Assembly: GCF_000016325.1 (NCBI RefSeq)
Contig: NC_009436.1
Location: forward strand, 1 to 64,000
Direction of reading: 5' to 3'
Length of the DNA: 64,000 bases
DNA from: Enterobacter sp. 638
GTDB lineage: Bacteria; Pseudomonadota; Gammaproteobacteria; Enterobacterales; Enterobacteriaceae
The translations under genes and the position numbers were made by a program. Of the stretch, positions 33,056 through 42,898 are shown one piece after another. The notes below the pieces were generated by a model. It saw only the letters and a program-made list of their open reading frames with translations, searched no databases and was not told the origin of the DNA. Positions within the stretch are counted from its first letter, which is position 1. Every line of letters begins with the position of its first letter.

Positions 33056-34447
33056 ATGCTGGCCTTCCTCAATCAGGTGCGCAAGCCGACCCTGGATCTG
33101 CCGCTCGATGTGCGGCGCAAGATGTGGTTTAAGCCGTTCATGCAGTCCTATCTGGTGGTCTTTATTGGCTACCTGACCATGTATCTGATCCGCAAAAACT
33201 TTAACATCGCGCAGAACGACATGATCACCACCTACGGGCTGAGCATGACGCAGCTGGGGATGATCGGCCTGGGCTTTTCCATCACCTACGGCGTAGGCAA
33301 AACGCTGGTGTCCTATTACGCGGACGGCAAAAATACCAAGCAGTTCCTGCCGTTTATGCTGATCCTCTCCGCGATTTGTATGCTCGGCTTTAGCGCCAGC
33401 ATGGGCACCGGCTCGGTCAGCCTGTTTATGATGATCGCTTTCTACGCCCTGAGCGGATTCTTCCAGAGTACCGGCGGGTCGTGCAGCTATTCGACCATCA
33501 CCAAATGGACGCCGCGCCGCAAGCGTGGGTCTTACCTCGGCATGTGGAATATCTCCCACAACCTAGGCGGGGCGGGTGCAGCAGGCGTGGCGCTGTTTGG
33601 CGCAAACGTCCTGTTCGACGGTCACGTCATCGGTATGTTTATCTTCCCGTCGATTATCGCGCTGATTGTCGGCTTTATCGGCCTGCGCTACGGCAGTGAC
33701 TCCCCGGAATCCTATGGCCTGGGCAAAGCGGAAGAGTTGTTTGACGAAGAGCTGAGCGAAGAAGACAAAGAAGCCGAAGATGAGTCGATGACCAAATGGC
33801 AGATCTTCGTGGAGTATGTGCTGAAAAACAAAGTCATCTGGCTGCTGTGTTTCTCCAATATTTTCCTGTACGTGGTGCGCATCGGTATCGACCAGTGGTC
33901 CACCGTGTACGCCTTCCAGGAACTGAAATTGTCCAAAGAGGTGGCGATTCAGGGCTTTACCCTGTTTGAAGTGGGTGCGCTGGTCGGCACGCTGCTGTGG
34001 GGTTGGCTGTCGGATCTGGCGAACGGTCGCCGCGCGCTGGTAGCGTGTGTGGCGCTGGCACTGATCATCGCCACGCTCGGTGTTTATCAGCACGCCAGCA
34101 ATCAGTATGTGTATCTGGCGTCGTTGTTTGCACTTGGTTTCCTGGTGTTTGGCCCGCAGCTGTTGATTGGTGTCGCGGCCGTCGGATTTGTGCCGAAAAA
34201 AGCGATCGGCGCTGCCGATGGGATTAAGGGCACCTTCGCCTATCTGATCGGCGACAGCTTCGCGAAATTAGGCCTCGGTATGATTGCCGACGGCACCCCG
34301 ATTTTCGGTCTGACCGGCTGGGCGGGCACCTTTGCCGCGCTGGACGCCGCCGCGATTGCCTGTATCTGCCTGATGGCGATGGTCGCCGTCCTGGAAGAGC
34401 GCAAAATCCGCCGCGAGAAACGTCTCCAACGACTGAAAATGGCTTGA
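33056..34447 (+). CDS. uhpT: Hexose-6-phosphate:phosphate antiporter UhpT
   Basis: UhpT exchanges external sugar 6-phosphates for internal phosphate; it is also the entry route of fosfomycin in enterics. The 463-residue protein equals E. coli in length, with 12 TM helices. Conserved residues include YLIRKNFN (Arg near 46) and the second essential Arg region in YFTGG-like [24 protein letters not shown]. An acidic cytoplasmic loop ([18 protein letters not shown]) divides the halves. GGAG at 33046-33049 precedes the ATG. Confidence 0.97.
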   Translation: MLAFLNQVRKPTLDLPLDVRRKMWFKPFMQSYLVVFIGYLTMYLIRKNFNIAQNDMITTYGLSMTQLGMIGLGFSITYGVGKTLVSYYADGKNTKQFLPFMLILSAICMLGFSASMGTGSVSLFMMIAFYALSGFFQSTGGSCSYSTITKWTPRRKRGSYLGMWNISHNLGGAGAAGVALFGANVLFDGHVIGMFIFPSIIALIVGFIGLRYGSDSPESYGLGKAEELFDEELSEEDKEAEDESMTKWQIFVEYVLKNKVIWLLCFSNIFLYVVRIGIDQWSTVYAFQELKLSKEVAIQGFTLFEVGALVGTLLWGWLSDLANGRRALVACVALALIIATLGVYQHASNQYVYLASLFALGFLVFGPQLLIGVAAVGFVPKKAIGAADGIKGTFAYLIGDSFAKLGLGMIADGTPIFGLTGWAGTFAALDAAAIACICLMAMVAVLEERKIRREKRLQRLKMA

Positions 34448-34464
34448 GTATGCAGTAATGCTTT

Positions 34465-34489
34465 GCCCGGCTGACCGCCGGGCTTTTTT
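34465..34489 (+). terminator. Intrinsic terminator of uhpT
   Basis: GCCCGGC (34465-34471) pairs with GCCGGGC (34477-34483), followed by six T residues. Confidence 0.92.
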
Positions 34490-34637
34490 ATGCCTTTTGA
34501 CCAGAGCGCCGCGCTTCAAGCTTGCCGCATCTGCATTGACACCTTTCCAGTTTTTTCCAGTTCATTATTATTATCTCACCTGCTGTTGACCCCGCGCGTT
34601 TCCCGATATCATGAGCAGCTAAAATTAAGGAGAACGC

Positions 34638-35090
34638 ATGGTCTGGATAATGCTGGCCACCCTCGCTGTGGTGTTTATCGTTGGATTTCGCATCCTGACG
34701 TCCGATTCGCGCCGCGCAATCAAACGTTTAAGTGAACGTTTAGGTATCACGCCAGTGCCCCTGGAATCCATGATTGATCAGTTTGGTAAAACCGCAGGCA
34801 ATGAGTTTATCCGCTATCTTGAGCGTCCGGATGAGGCCCATCTGCAAAATGCCGCGCAGGTATTGCTGATCTGGCAGGTCTGCATCGTTGATGGTAGCGA
34901 TGAGAATATGCAAACCTGGCATCGACTGCTGCGCAAAGCGCGTCTGGCTGCGCCGTTAACCGACGCGCAAATCCGCCTGACGCTCGGTTTTATGCGCGAC
35001 ATGGAGCCGGAAGCGCATGAGCTGAACGCTTTCCAGTTGCGCTATAACCAATTGTTCCTGCCGGAAGAGGGCGTGTTCTTTTTGCACTGA
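34638..35090 (+). CDS. yicN: DUF1198 protein YicN
   Basis: A 150-residue protein of unknown function, closely matching E. coli YicN. One N-terminal TM helix (residues 3-18, MLATLAVVFIVGFRIL) anchors a soluble helical domain (RAIKRLSERLGITPVPLESM to the C-terminal EEGVFFLH). AAGGAGAA lies before the ATG. It sits alone between the uhpT terminator and nepI, as in the E. coli neighbourhood. Confidence 0.92.
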   Translation: MVWIMLATLAVVFIVGFRILTSDSRRAIKRLSERLGITPVPLESMIDQFGKTAGNEFIRYLERPDEAHLQNAAQVLLIWQVCIVDGSDENMQTWHRLLRKARLAAPLTDAQIRLTLGFMRDMEPEAHELNAFQLRYNQLFLPEEGVFFLH

Positions 35091-35261
35091 TTTCATCGGC
35101 TACACGAAAGCGCTATCCGTCTTGTCTGGCAACGCGCAGGCATCAAAATGGGATGGCCGCGCCGCCCAGAGAAAGCACAAAAGTTGTCAAAACGTTAAAT
35201 TGGTCACACTTTTGGTGGTAAACTGTGCGACTTTTCCGCACGTTTATCACCAGGTAACGCC

Positions 35262-36452
35262 ATGACAGAACAGATCCAATCAACGCCCACACCGCATGCC
35301 AAAGAGGTCTCGCGCCCAAACTGGTCCGCGGTTTTTTCCGTGGCGTTTTGCGTCGCCTGCCTGATTACCGTGGAATTTTTGCCGGTTAGCCTGCTCACGC
35401 CAATGGCGCAAGATCTCGGGATTTCTGAAGGCGTGGCCGGTCAGTCCGTTACCGTCACCGCTTTTGTCGCGATGTTCGCCAGCCTGTTTATCACCCAGGT
35501 CATCGGGACTATCGATCGCCGCAAAGTGGTCATTTTATTCGCGGTGTTGTTAACACTTTCCTGCGTGCTGGTGTCGTTTGCCAATAGCTTTACCCTGCTG
35601 CTGTTGGGCCGAGCCTGTCTGGGGCTAGGGTTAGGCGGATTCTGGGCGATGTCGGCATCGCTGACGATGCGCCTGGTGCCAGCGCGCAAAGTGCCAAAAG
35701 CGCTGTCCGTTATCTTTGGTGCGGTCTCGATTGCGCTGGTGATTGCCGCACCGCTGGGCAGTTTCCTCGGCGGAATTATTGGTTGGCGTAATGTGTTTAA
35801 CGGCGCTGCGGTGATGGGCGTGTTGTGTATTTTCTGGGTGTGGAAAGCGTTGCCTTCGCTGCCGGGTGAGCCTGCGCATCACAAAGAGAACATGTTTAGC
35901 CTGCTCAAACGCCCTGGCGTGCTGGCGGGGATGACCGCCATCTTTATGGCCTTTGCCGGGCAGTTTGCGTTCTTTACCTATATCCGTCCGATTTTCACCA
36001 CGCTTTCGGGCTTTGGCGTCGACGGCCTGACTCTGGTGCTGTTGAGCTTTGGTATCGCCAGTTTTGTCGGTACGTCGCTGTCGGCACAGTTTCTTAAACT
36101 CTCGCTGAAAGTGGCGCTGGCAGGGGCACCGCTGGTGCTGGCGATAAGCGCAGCCGTGCTGATTTTCTGGGGGAGCGATAAGTGGGTGGCGTCTGCGATT
36201 GCGATTATCTGGGGTTTTGCCTTTGCGCTGGTGCCGGTTGGCTGGTCGACGTGGATCACCCGTTCTCTTGCCGATCAGGCAGAAAAAGCCGGGTCTATTC
36301 AGGTGGCCGTCATTCAGCTGGCGAATACTTGTGGTGCGGCAGTAGGCGGTTACGCGTTGGATAATTTAGGCCTGACGTCACCGCTGGTGCTGTCCGGTAC
36401 GCTGATGCTGCTCACCGCGCTGCTGGTGGCGGGAAAAGTGAAGGCGAAGTAG
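35262..36452 (+). CDS. nepI: Purine ribonucleoside efflux pump NepI
   Basis: NepI is a 12-TM DHA1-type MFS proton antiporter exporting inosine and related purine nucleosides. The 396-residue length equals E. coli. Motifs: [26 protein letters not shown] (TM1), [13 protein letters not shown] after TM2, and [17 protein letters not shown] in TM5. The promoter must lie in 35091-35261, where TTGTCA (35183-35188) and GTGCG/CGCAC (35227-35241) are seen. It is convergent with yicL across a palindromic repeat. Confidence 0.94.
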   Translation: MTEQIQSTPTPHAKEVSRPNWSAVFSVAFCVACLITVEFLPVSLLTPMAQDLGISEGVAGQSVTVTAFVAMFASLFITQVIGTIDRRKVVILFAVLLTLSCVLVSFANSFTLLLLGRACLGLGLGGFWAMSASLTMRLVPARKVPKALSVIFGAVSIALVIAAPLGSFLGGIIGWRNVFNGAAVMGVLCIFWVWKALPSLPGEPAHHKENMFSLLKRPGVLAGMTAIFMAFAGQFAFFTYIRPIFTTLSGFGVDGLTLVLLSFGIASFVGTSLSAQFLKLSLKVALAGAPLVLAISAAVLIFWGSDKWVASAIAIIWGFAFALVPVGWSTWITRSLADQAEKAGSIQVAVIQLANTCGAAVGGYALDNLGLTSPLVLSGTLMLLTALLVAGKVKAK

Positions 36453-36463
36453 ATTCCCCTAAC

Positions 36464-36566
36464 CCTCTCCCACAGGGAGAGGGAATCAAGCACTTTATCT
36501 CCCATCTGGGAGTGAGTGACGCACTCTTCTCCCTCTCCCCGTGGGAGAGGAGCGGGGTGAGGGCAT
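36464..36566. repeat. CTCTCCC palindromic repeats between nepI and yicL
   Basis: Two hairpins occur: CCCTCTCCC/GGGAGAGGG (36464-36484) and CCTCTCCCC/GGGAGAGG (36533-36551), the second extended by GCGGGGTGAGGGC. The pair lies head to head in the 118-base gap between two convergent stop codons and probably serves as a bidirectional transcript end. Confidence 0.75.
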
Positions 36567-36570
36567 CAGG

Positions 36571-37476
36571 TTACGCCGATGTCCGCCCGCGCCGTCTCGA
36601 ATCCATCGAAATCAGCACAACCGACGAAACAATCAAGAACGTCCCCAGCCAGTCCGGCAGTGAAAACGCCACGCCTAATAGCAACACGGAAAGCAGCGCG
36701 CTGCTCAGCGGCTCGGCGCAGCTCAAAATGCTCGCTTTAGGTCCGCCGATCATCTGCGCGCCTTTCAGATACAGACTGAACGTCAGCGCTGTGCCAATCA
36801 CCACTAAATAGAAAAACGCCAGCAGCAAGCTACCGTCAATCACAAACGTGGTTCCGCGTCCGGCGTAGAACGGCGTCAGCATCAGCCCCGCCAGCAGCAT
36901 ACTCCAGCCAACAATCGGCAGCGTGCCGTAACGGGCAATCAACGTGGAAGGATAGGTGGTGTAAAACGCGGCGGCAAAGGCCGAAGCGATACCCCAGGCG
37001 AGCGCGGCCGGAGAGATGGTCAGCGATGTCGGATCGCCGTGCGTGACCAGCAGAAACGTGCCGATAAGCGATGTCATAATTGCCGCGAAGACAAATATCC
37101 CAGGACGTTTTTTACGTACCAGCGCGAACCACGCCACGATGATGGTTGGCGATAAAAATTGCAGCACGGTGGCGGTGGCGGCGTTGGATTTTTCGATCGT
37201 TACCAGAAAGGTGAGCTGGACGACCAGCGCGCCGAAAAGCGAGAAAATCAGCAGGCTGATGGCGTCTTTGCGATTTTTGATGACCGAGAAAATTTTGTCG
37301 CCGTGGACGAAGGATAATGTCAGCAGAATCACGCCGGTGAACAGCAGGCGGATCATGGTGAGATATGGCGAGGAGATCTGGCTTTTCTCCATGATGTACT
37401 GCGCGCAAACCCCTGAGCTGCCCCATAAAACGGCGGCAATCAGGACGTTTAGCATCCCTTTTCGTGTGGAACCCAT
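36571..37476 (-). CDS. yicL: DMT-superfamily (EamA) transporter YicL
   Basis: A 301-residue inner-membrane protein with ten predicted TM helices and two EamA repeats; substrate unknown. The N-terminus [30 protein letters not shown] is nearly identical to E. coli YicL. The ATG at 37476 follows AGGGGAG; the longer in-frame ATG at 37608 runs through the palindromic repeat (giving repeat-encoded [11 protein letters not shown]) and is rejected. Confidence 0.92.
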   Translation of the reverse strand: MGSTRKGMLNVLIAAVLWGSSGVCAQYIMEKSQISSPYLTMIRLLFTGVILLTLSFVHGDKIFSVIKNRKDAISLLIFSLFGALVVQLTFLVTIEKSNAATATVLQFLSPTIIVAWFALVRKKRPGIFVFAAIMTSLIGTFLLVTHGDPTSLTISPAALAWGIASAFAAAFYTTYPSTLIARYGTLPIVGWSMLLAGLMLTPFYAGRGTTFVIDGSLLLAFFYLVVIGTALTFSLYLKGAQMIGGPKASILSCAEPLSSALLSVLLLGVAFSLPDWLGTFLIVSSVVLISMDSRRRGRTSA

Positions 37477-37599
37477 GTTCTCCCCTGCGATGTGTTGGTC
37501 TCTTTTTCGGCCAACAGCATAGCATGGGATTTTGCCTGATGGGTTGCGTCTGATGCCCTCACCCCGACCCTCTCCCACGGGAGAGGGAGCAGACACTAA

Positions 37600-37625
37600 A
37601 AACGGCAACCCTCTGGCTGCCGTTT
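37600..37625 (-). terminator. Second, back-up terminator after the porin gene
   Basis: AAACGGCA (37600-37607) pairs with TGCCGTTT (37618-37625). On the minus strand it runs into TTTTTAG. It is the counterpart of the 37692-37718 hairpin in the other copy of the tandem repeat. Confidence 0.7.
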
Positions 37626-37691
37626 GCGTTTAGCTTGTGCGGCCTGATGCCCTCACCCCGACCCTCTCCCACGGGAGAGGGGGCAAATACT

Positions 37692-37718
37692 AAAAACGGT
37701 CACGATAGTGACCGTTTT
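37692..37718 (-). terminator. First terminator after the porin gene
   Basis: AAAACGGTCAC (37693-37703) pairs with GTGACCGTTTT (37708-37718) in an 11-bp stem with loop GATA. On the minus strand it is followed by five T residues. It lies 14 bases past the porin stop codon. Confidence 0.88.
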
Positions 37719-37731
37719 ACGTTTACCTTGC

Positions 37732-39111
37732 TTAGAACCAGGCTTCCCACATCGCGCCGACGTTGAAATCGTCGAGCGTTTCGTCTTTGGTATTGTTTAC
37801 GCGCGCGGTGCGTTCGTTGTCTACCTTGCCGCCGGTCACGTAGAAGCGCAGCATCGGACGGAATTCCGGTCCCATTGCGATAGACATGTTCTGGGAGAGC
37901 GTCAGCTTCCAGCCTTTGTTATCGCCGCCGTTGTCATAGTCAACATGCTGCCAGCCCGCTTCCAGCCAGGTAGAGTGAACGTCGTTCCACCAGTGCATTG
38001 GACGCACAATCGCATTGTAGTTTTTGCGGTTGTCGGTGTTGTCGCGGCTGTTGTCGTAGTCGTGGAAGGCGAGGATGTACTCCACCTGTGTTGCCTGGGT
38101 GAATTTATACAAACCTTCGAAGCTCGCGTATACCGTGGTCAAGTCTTCGGTTTTGTTGAACACGCTGTTGTCCGAGTTATCGGAATAACGCGCGATCACT
38201 TTGTTCACGCCGCTGTCGTTGGTGTGGCTCAGCACCACGCCGCCCTGCCAGGCGTTCAGACGTTCGTCGCTTTCGATGGCTTTTGAGTCAAAGCCATAGT
38301 TGGCGTACAGCTCCAGATCTATTGGGCCGAGCTTCATGCCGTGGATTTTGGAGGTTGCCGCGTAGTTGCCTTTATCGCCCGTGCCGGAACCGCCGGTACA
38401 GGTGATACGCGATGGGTTCGCTTCGTCTTCCATTACTTCCGGACTACAGGATTCAACGGCGGCAACGGTTGCGACGTCAAACTGCACGCCACCGATGTCG
38501 AAGTTCTTCACCCCGGCACCCTGGCCGTCGTGGTTCATCCAGAAGTAATCGTTGATGCCTTGTTGCGGACGCTGGTGGAAATCACGACCGGCCCAGAAAT
38601 AGGCGTTCGGGTTGGATTCCATAATATTGGTCACGCCAGCGTAAGCTTTTTTGAGGTTAACTTCGTCGCCCCAGTGGTCGATCATCACGTTGATGTCCCA
38701 GATCGCGCCGTTCTCGCCTTTGAAGGCTTTCGAGAGCTGGAATTCACCGCCGTTACCTTCGTTGCCCAGACGACCAATCGCGGACGCGCCGTTGTAGGAC
38801 CCGTCTACCGCCACGTATTTCTGATCGGCAGCCTGGAAGTGCGCGCCGTAGCGGGCATAACCGGTAAATTTAACGCCAAATGGAATCGCCATATCCGGCG
38901 ATTGGGCCGCACTTTGCGGCTCCGTCACCACGTCCACTTTTTTCGCGACCGCAGCATCCATTTTTGCCTGACGATCTGCCAGGGCTTTGTCCACCGCTTT
39001 GGCCACAATGGCGTCGATTTGCTCTTGTGTGAAATCCTGCGCAAGTACAGAAATTGGGCAAAGCGCGGCGATAACCGCCATTGTTAATGGAAGTTTTTTA
39101 ATATTTTTCAT
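37732..39111 (-). CDS. Carbohydrate-specific outer-membrane porin (LamB/ScrY/BglH family)
   Basis: A 459-residue outer-membrane channel that should admit beta-glucosides for the adjacent PTS. A signal peptide (1-24, ending SVLA) is followed by a coiled-coil-prone, Ala/Lys/Asp-rich stretch (QEQIDAIVAKAVDKALADRQAKMD) as in ScrY/BglH. The maltoporin barrel then runs from FGVKFTGYARYGAHF to a C-terminal Phe (WEAWF), the BAM signal. The second ATG (39111) is preferred: GAG lies 6 bases upstream, whereas it abuts the first ATG at 39117. It lies last in the operon, 159 bases after the EIIA gene. Confidence 0.9.
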   Translation of the reverse strand: MKNIKKLPLTMAVIAALCPISVLAQDFTQEQIDAIVAKAVDKALADRQAKMDAAVAKKVDVVTEPQSAAQSPDMAIPFGVKFTGYARYGAHFQAADQKYVAVDGSYNGASAIGRLGNEGNGGEFQLSKAFKGENGAIWDINVMIDHWGDEVNLKKAYAGVTNIMESNPNAYFWAGRDFHQRPQQGINDYFWMNHDGQGAGVKNFDIGGVQFDVATVAAVESCSPEVMEDEANPSRITCTGGSGTGDKGNYAATSKIHGMKLGPIDLELYANYGFDSKAIESDERLNAWQGGVVLSHTNDSGVNKVIARYSDNSDNSVFNKTEDLTTVYASFEGLYKFTQATQVEYILAFHDYDNSRDNTDNRKNYNAIVRPMHWWNDVHSTWLEAGWQHVDYDNGGDNKGWKLTLSQNMSIAMGPEFRPMLRFYVTGGKVDNERTARVNNTKDETLDDFNVGAMWEAWF

Positions 39112-39270
39112 TGTCATCTCAATATATTTGAATTTTATTCAGACAATAACCGTCCCATTCTGGACTGACATGAATTGTCGCTATCACCAAAATAAGGGGG
39201 TCGATATTTTATAGGTACAGAGGCTTTACAGTATTATCGTAACGATTTCTCCATCACTGATATTTAATTA

Positions 39271-39576
39271 TTAACGCTGATACAGGTGAATAATCTCTTC
39301 AGATAATTCACGGGCCAGCAGCGAGTTCATTAAATGATCCTGGGCATGCACCATAATTAAGGTCATCGGCTGACGGGCTTCGCCTGCGTCCTGCTCGATA
39401 AGCTTGGTTTGCATATGGTGCGCCTGGCGCGCGTAGCCATCGGCCTCACGCAGCAGACTTTTCGCTTCGTCAAGATTGCCCTGACGCGCAGCGTGCAGTG
39501 CTTCAAAGCACAGGCTGCGCGACTGACCCGCATTGACGATAATTTCCATTACGGCTTCTTCTAATGCGATCATCAT
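39271..39576 (-). CDS. PTS EIIA component, lactose/cellobiose family
   Basis: A 101-residue helical EIIA that passes phosphate from HPr to the EIIB at 42324. The active-site His77 and metal-binding Asp80 are in VHAQDHLM, and the Q-type helix EIIVNAGQSRSLCFEALHAAR is typical. The start codon follows the GH1 stop by 3 bases, with AAAGAG as ribosome site, so the two are coupled. Resembles ChbA/CelC, but ChbA-specific function is not claimed. Confidence 0.92.
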   Translation of the reverse strand: MMIALEEAVMEIIVNAGQSRSLCFEALHAARQGNLDEAKSLLREADGYARQAHHMQTKLIEQDAGEARQPMTLIMVHAQDHLMNSLLARELSEEIIHLYQR

Positions 39577-39579
39577 TCA

Positions 39580-40968
39580 TTACTCTTTATCAAAACTATT
39601 ATTCAGAGAAGTGGCAGCAAACCATTCTCCACTTTTCTTAATGGTGCGTTTCTGCGTCGCCAGATCCAGCTGAATAAAGCCGTAGCGGTTTTTATACGCA
39701 TTACACCATGACCAGTTATCAATAAATGTCCACATATGGTAGCCAAGACAGTTACTGCCTTCGCTAATACCTTTGTGTACCCATTTAAGATGTTCGGAAA
39801 TAAAGTCGATACGATACTGATCGTTAATTTGACCGTTTTCAATAAAACGCTGCTCGTTTTCGACACCCATACCATTTTCAGAAATAAAGCAGCGTGGGTT
39901 GCCGTAATTTTCCCGCAGATTAACGAGAATATCGTAAATACCCGGCTCGTAGATTTCCCAGCCACGGTACGGATTCATTTTACGGCCTGGCATTTCGTAA
40001 TTATCAAAGAACCACTCCGGCATAAACGGCGCCTTAGGATTCACCGCGCTGTCACGACATTTCACGCGACGCGGCTGATAGTAGTTAATGCCCAGCAAAT
40101 CGATGGTGCCTTCCGCAATCACCGCGCTGTCGTCAGGCTGACAGGCAGGAAGCTGCTCGTAGGACTTCAACAGCGCGACCAAATCGGCCGGATATTCACC
40201 ACGCAGCACCGGATCGAGGAAGCTGCGGTTAAACATCAGGTCCGCATAGTGCGCGGCTTTCACATCCTGCGGGTTTTGCGACCGCGGATACGACGGCGTC
40301 AGGTTCAGCACGATGCCAATTTCACCGGGAAAATGCCCGGCGCGGAAGGCGCGAACCGCCTGCGCATGAGCCAGCACCGTGTTGTACGCGACGGTCGCCG
40401 CACGACGGAAATCCACCACGTTCGGATAATGGAAGTCGTAAAGATAACCGCCTTCTACCGGCACAATCGGCTCGTTGAAGGTAAACCAGTGCAGCACGCG
40501 ATCGCCAAACAGCTCAAAGCAAATCTGCGCGTAGCGGGAATACGCCGCCACGACGTCACGGTTTTCCCAGCCGCCAATCTCCTGCATCGCCATCGGCATG
40601 TCGAAGTGGAACAGGGTGATGAACGGTGTAATGCCCTGCTCAAGCAGCTCGTCGAACACCTGATTGTAAAAGTCCACCGCCTGCGGATTCACTTCGCCGA
40701 CACCGTCGGGGATCAGACGCGCCCAGCTAATCGAGGTGCGAAAGCTGTTATGGTTCAGCTGTTTCAACAGCTGAATGTCCGCTTTCCAGTTCTGACAGAA
40801 CGTTGAGGTATCCTGCGGCCCCACGCCCTGGTGAAAACGGTTTGGCTCATTGGCGAACCAGTGATCCCAGGTGGTCAGTCCCTTGCCGCCGCCCTGGCTT
40901 TCCCCTTCGGTCTGCAACGCAGAGCTTGCGCTGCCCCACCAAAAGTTATCGGGAAATGAATATTTCAT
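39580..40968 (-). CDS. 6-phospho-beta-glucosidase (GH1)
   Basis: Cleaves the phosphorylated beta-glucoside brought in by the PTS. The 462-residue TIM barrel starts FPDNFWWGSASSALQTEG and has acid/base Glu166 in TFNEP and the nucleophile in ISENGMG near residue 365. A phosphate-binding pattern of 6-phospho enzymes is suggested by the C-terminal KNRYGFIQLD. It lies between EIIC and EIIA genes in the same operon. Confidence 0.94.
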   Translation of the reverse strand: MKYSFPDNFWWGSASSALQTEGESQGGGKGLTTWDHWFANEPNRFHQGVGPQDTSTFCQNWKADIQLLKQLNHNSFRTSISWARLIPDGVGEVNPQAVDFYNQVFDELLEQGITPFITLFHFDMPMAMQEIGGWENRDVVAAYSRYAQICFELFGDRVLHWFTFNEPIVPVEGGYLYDFHYPNVVDFRRAATVAYNTVLAHAQAVRAFRAGHFPGEIGIVLNLTPSYPRSQNPQDVKAAHYADLMFNRSFLDPVLRGEYPADLVALLKSYEQLPACQPDDSAVIAEGTIDLLGINYYQPRRVKCRDSAVNPKAPFMPEWFFDNYEMPGRKMNPYRGWEIYEPGIYDILVNLRENYGNPRCFISENGMGVENEQRFIENGQINDQYRIDFISEHLKWVHKGISEGSNCLGYHMWTFIDNWSWCNAYKNRYGFIQLDLATQKRTIKKSGEWFAATSLNNSFDKE

Positions 40969-40985
40969 GATGCTTCCTCTTTGAC

Positions 40986-42311
40986 TTATTGACTTGCTGT
41001 CTCAACTGCACCCACGGTCGCCTGGGCTTTTTGCTCTTCGTTTTTCATCAAAGAACGCTCGTAAGCACGCAGGAACGGCAGATACATGATTGCTGACATC
41101 ACCATACAAATAACGCACATCACGACCGGACTAAACGCCCAGTTGGCGGCCCACGATGCACCGATTGGGGCAGGCGTAGTCCATGGCGTCAGAGAGACAA
41201 CTTGTGCGATCCAACCGAGTTTGGTTGCGCCATACGCCAGGCAGGCGTTAATCAACGGCACGAACACGAACGGGAGGAACAACATTGGGTTCATGATGAT
41301 CGGTGCGCCGAACAGAATCGGTTCGTTGATGTTAAAGAAGCTTGGCACCACGCCCATTTTGCCGATAGTGCGCAGGTGCGCCACACGGCTACGCAGCAGG
41401 AGGAACGCCAGCGGCAGAGTTGAGCCCACGCCGCCAATCAGCAGGTAGTGATCCCAGAAACCTTGCAGATAAACGTGTGGAAGCGCCGCGCCAGCCGCCA
41501 GTGCAGCCTGGTTTGCCGACAGGTTCGCCATCCAGAACGGGTTCATAATGCCGGTGACAATCAGCGAGCCGTGGATACCCGCGAACCAGAAGATCTGGCA
41601 CAGCAGGACGGAAAGCAGAATGGCAGGCAGGGAATCCGATGCAGAAACCAGCGGCTCCAGCAGGTGCATAATCGCCTGTGGGATAATCATGCCGGTCTGC
41701 GCTTCGATGAACAGGTTCAGCGGGTGCAGCGTACCGATAACGACCATCACAGGGATCAGGATTTCAAAGGAACGCGCCACGCCGGTTGGGACTTCTTTCG
41801 GCAGACGGATCGTCACTTTGTTTTCCTTCAGCCACGCATAAACGCGGGTGGAGTAAATAGCGGTAATCAGCGCGGTGAAAATGCCCTGACCGGACATGTA
41901 CTGCGTGGAGATTTTACCGTCGGCATACGGCGCGGCGACCAGCAGGAATGCCATAAACGCCAGCAGGCCTGACATCACCGGATCGAGATTAAACTGGCGG
42001 CCCAGGCTTGCACCAATGCCCACCGAAATAAAGAAGGTCATCACGCCCATGCTGAGGTTAAACGGCAGCATCAGCTGTTCGCGGTAGGTCTGGGAGAAAT
42101 CAAGCCAGCCGCGCGCAAAACTGTTGGTCGTGTCCGCAGAGAACGGCGGGAAGATGAACACCAGCATAAACGAGCCGATGATCATAAACGGCAGGGCGGC
42201 GGTAAAGCCGTCACGGATCGCAATCACGTACTTTTGCTGACCGAGCTTGGCCGCCAGCGGGGTAATGGACTGCTCAATCACCGCAACCATGGATTGATAT
42301 AACGAACTCAT
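40986..42311 (-). CDS. PTS EIIC permease, lactose/cellobiose family
   Basis: A 441-residue membrane channel with about ten TM helices, which moves the sugar for phosphorylation by EIIB. Features include the N-terminal amphipathic start MSSLYQSMVAVIEQSITPLAAKLGQQ, FWFAGIHGSLIVTGIMNPFW, and the conserved FFNINEPILFGAPIIMNP. It follows the EIIB gene by 12 bases and precedes GH1 by 17 bases. Confidence 0.93.
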   Translation of the reverse strand: MSSLYQSMVAVIEQSITPLAAKLGQQKYVIAIRDGFTAALPFMIIGSFMLVFIFPPFSADTTNSFARGWLDFSQTYREQLMLPFNLSMGVMTFFISVGIGASLGRQFNLDPVMSGLLAFMAFLLVAAPYADGKISTQYMSGQGIFTALITAIYSTRVYAWLKENKVTIRLPKEVPTGVARSFEILIPVMVVIGTLHPLNLFIEAQTGMIIPQAIMHLLEPLVSASDSLPAILLSVLLCQIFWFAGIHGSLIVTGIMNPFWMANLSANQAALAAGAALPHVYLQGFWDHYLLIGGVGSTLPLAFLLLRSRVAHLRTIGKMGVVPSFFNINEPILFGAPIIMNPMLFLPFVFVPLINACLAYGATKLGWIAQVVSLTPWTTPAPIGASWAANWAFSPVVMCVICMVMSAIMYLPFLRAYERSLMKNEEQKAQATVGAVETASQ

Positions 42312-42323
42312 GAGAACACCTTC

Positions 42324-42638
42324 TTAGTGTGCCGCTTCGATGAGCGACAGAGCGTAGTCCAGAACCTTATCACCACGCTGCATTCCGTAGTCCATCATAT
42401 CGATGGCTTGTACCGGAATACCTTGCGTAGCAGCCTTGTCTGCGAGTGTCTTTAACATGTATTTCACTTGGGGTCCGAGAAGCACCACCTGGTATTGCGG
42501 AAACTGCGTATCAAATTCGGATACGCCGTACGCATCAATCTTCACAGGTAGACCGCGTTCTTCTGCAGCTTCAACCATTTTCCTCACCAGCAGGCTGGTG
42601 GACATCCCGGCGGAGCAGCACAGCATAATCTTGAACAT
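42324..42638 (-). CDS. PTS EIIB component, lactose/cellobiose family
   Basis: A 104-residue cytoplasmic phosphocarrier, first gene of the operon. The P-loop Cys is residue 8 in MLCCSAGMSTSLL, and LLGPQVKYML matches the family. The ATG at 42638 is 9 bases after AGGA; a TTG two codons earlier is too close to the ribosome site. The promoter lies in 42639-42931 beside LacI-type operators. Confidence 0.92.
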   Translation of the reverse strand: MFKIMLCCSAGMSTSLLVRKMVEAAEERGLPVKIDAYGVSEFDTQFPQYQVVLLGPQVKYMLKTLADKAATQGIPVQAIDMMDYGMQRGDKVLDYALSLIEAAH

Positions 42639-42691
42639 CGACAACCATCCTATAAATGTAAAAAGTTATTGCGGGGATGATTGGATAACAT

Positions 42692-42709
42692 ATGGAAACC
42701 GGTTTCCAT
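42692..42709. promoter_or_regulatory. LacI-family operator at the EIIB promoter
   Basis: ATGGAAACCGGTTTCCAT is a perfect 18-base palindrome with the central CG typical of LacI/GalR operators. It sits 54 bases upstream of the EIIB start. Confidence 0.88.
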
Positions 42710-42811
42710 TTATAAAGGATAGAAGTGTGACACCCTTCAAAGTCCGTTACTTATGGGGCTTATTAATAGGATTTGCGTCACGAAATTTGGCGTTTTTGAT
42801 ATCAAAATGAG

Positions 42812-42850
42812 TGGAAACGGAAAATCGGTTTCCATGGAAAACGGAAACGG
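42812..42850. promoter_or_regulatory. Cluster of GGAAAC half-sites near the lacI-type gene
   Basis: The halves GGAAACGG (42813-42820), CGGTTTCC (42826-42833), GGAAAACGG (42836-42844) and GGAAACGG (42843-42850) repeat the half-site of the 42692 palindrome, with a TTTCCATGGAAA palindrome at 42829-42840. A second operator here could allow looping to the first, about 130 bases away, and autoregulation. Confidence 0.7.
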
Positions 42851-42898
42851 ATATACTCCTGATTGGCTATAATGTGAGCCGAAGCGGTAACTGGAATT

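Larger units (their letters stand above)
37551..37731. repeat. Tandem repeat: CTCTCCC palindrome plus terminator, two units
   Basis: An identical 37-base stretch starting TGATGCCCTCACCCCGACCC begins at 37551 and again at 37645. Each copy is followed by a CTAAAAACGG hairpin. The unit length is about 94 bases, and the second unit runs into the end of the porin gene. The right parts have diverged (GGCAACCC... against GGTCACGA...), so the duplication is either old or the hairpins changed separately. Confidence 0.85.

Noticed and set aside
37551..37681. CRISPR array
   Set aside because: Only two copies of the 37-base repeat occur, with an internal palindrome and terminator hairpins instead of unique spacers; no cas genes are present.
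38341..39087. 248-codon plus-strand ORF opposite the porin gene
   Set aside because: It is antisense to a clear maltoporin-family gene and has no recognisable domain.
39736..40806. 356-codon plus-strand ORF opposite the GH1 gene
   Set aside because: It is a shadow frame of the 6-phospho-beta-glucosidase; the length reflects codon composition.
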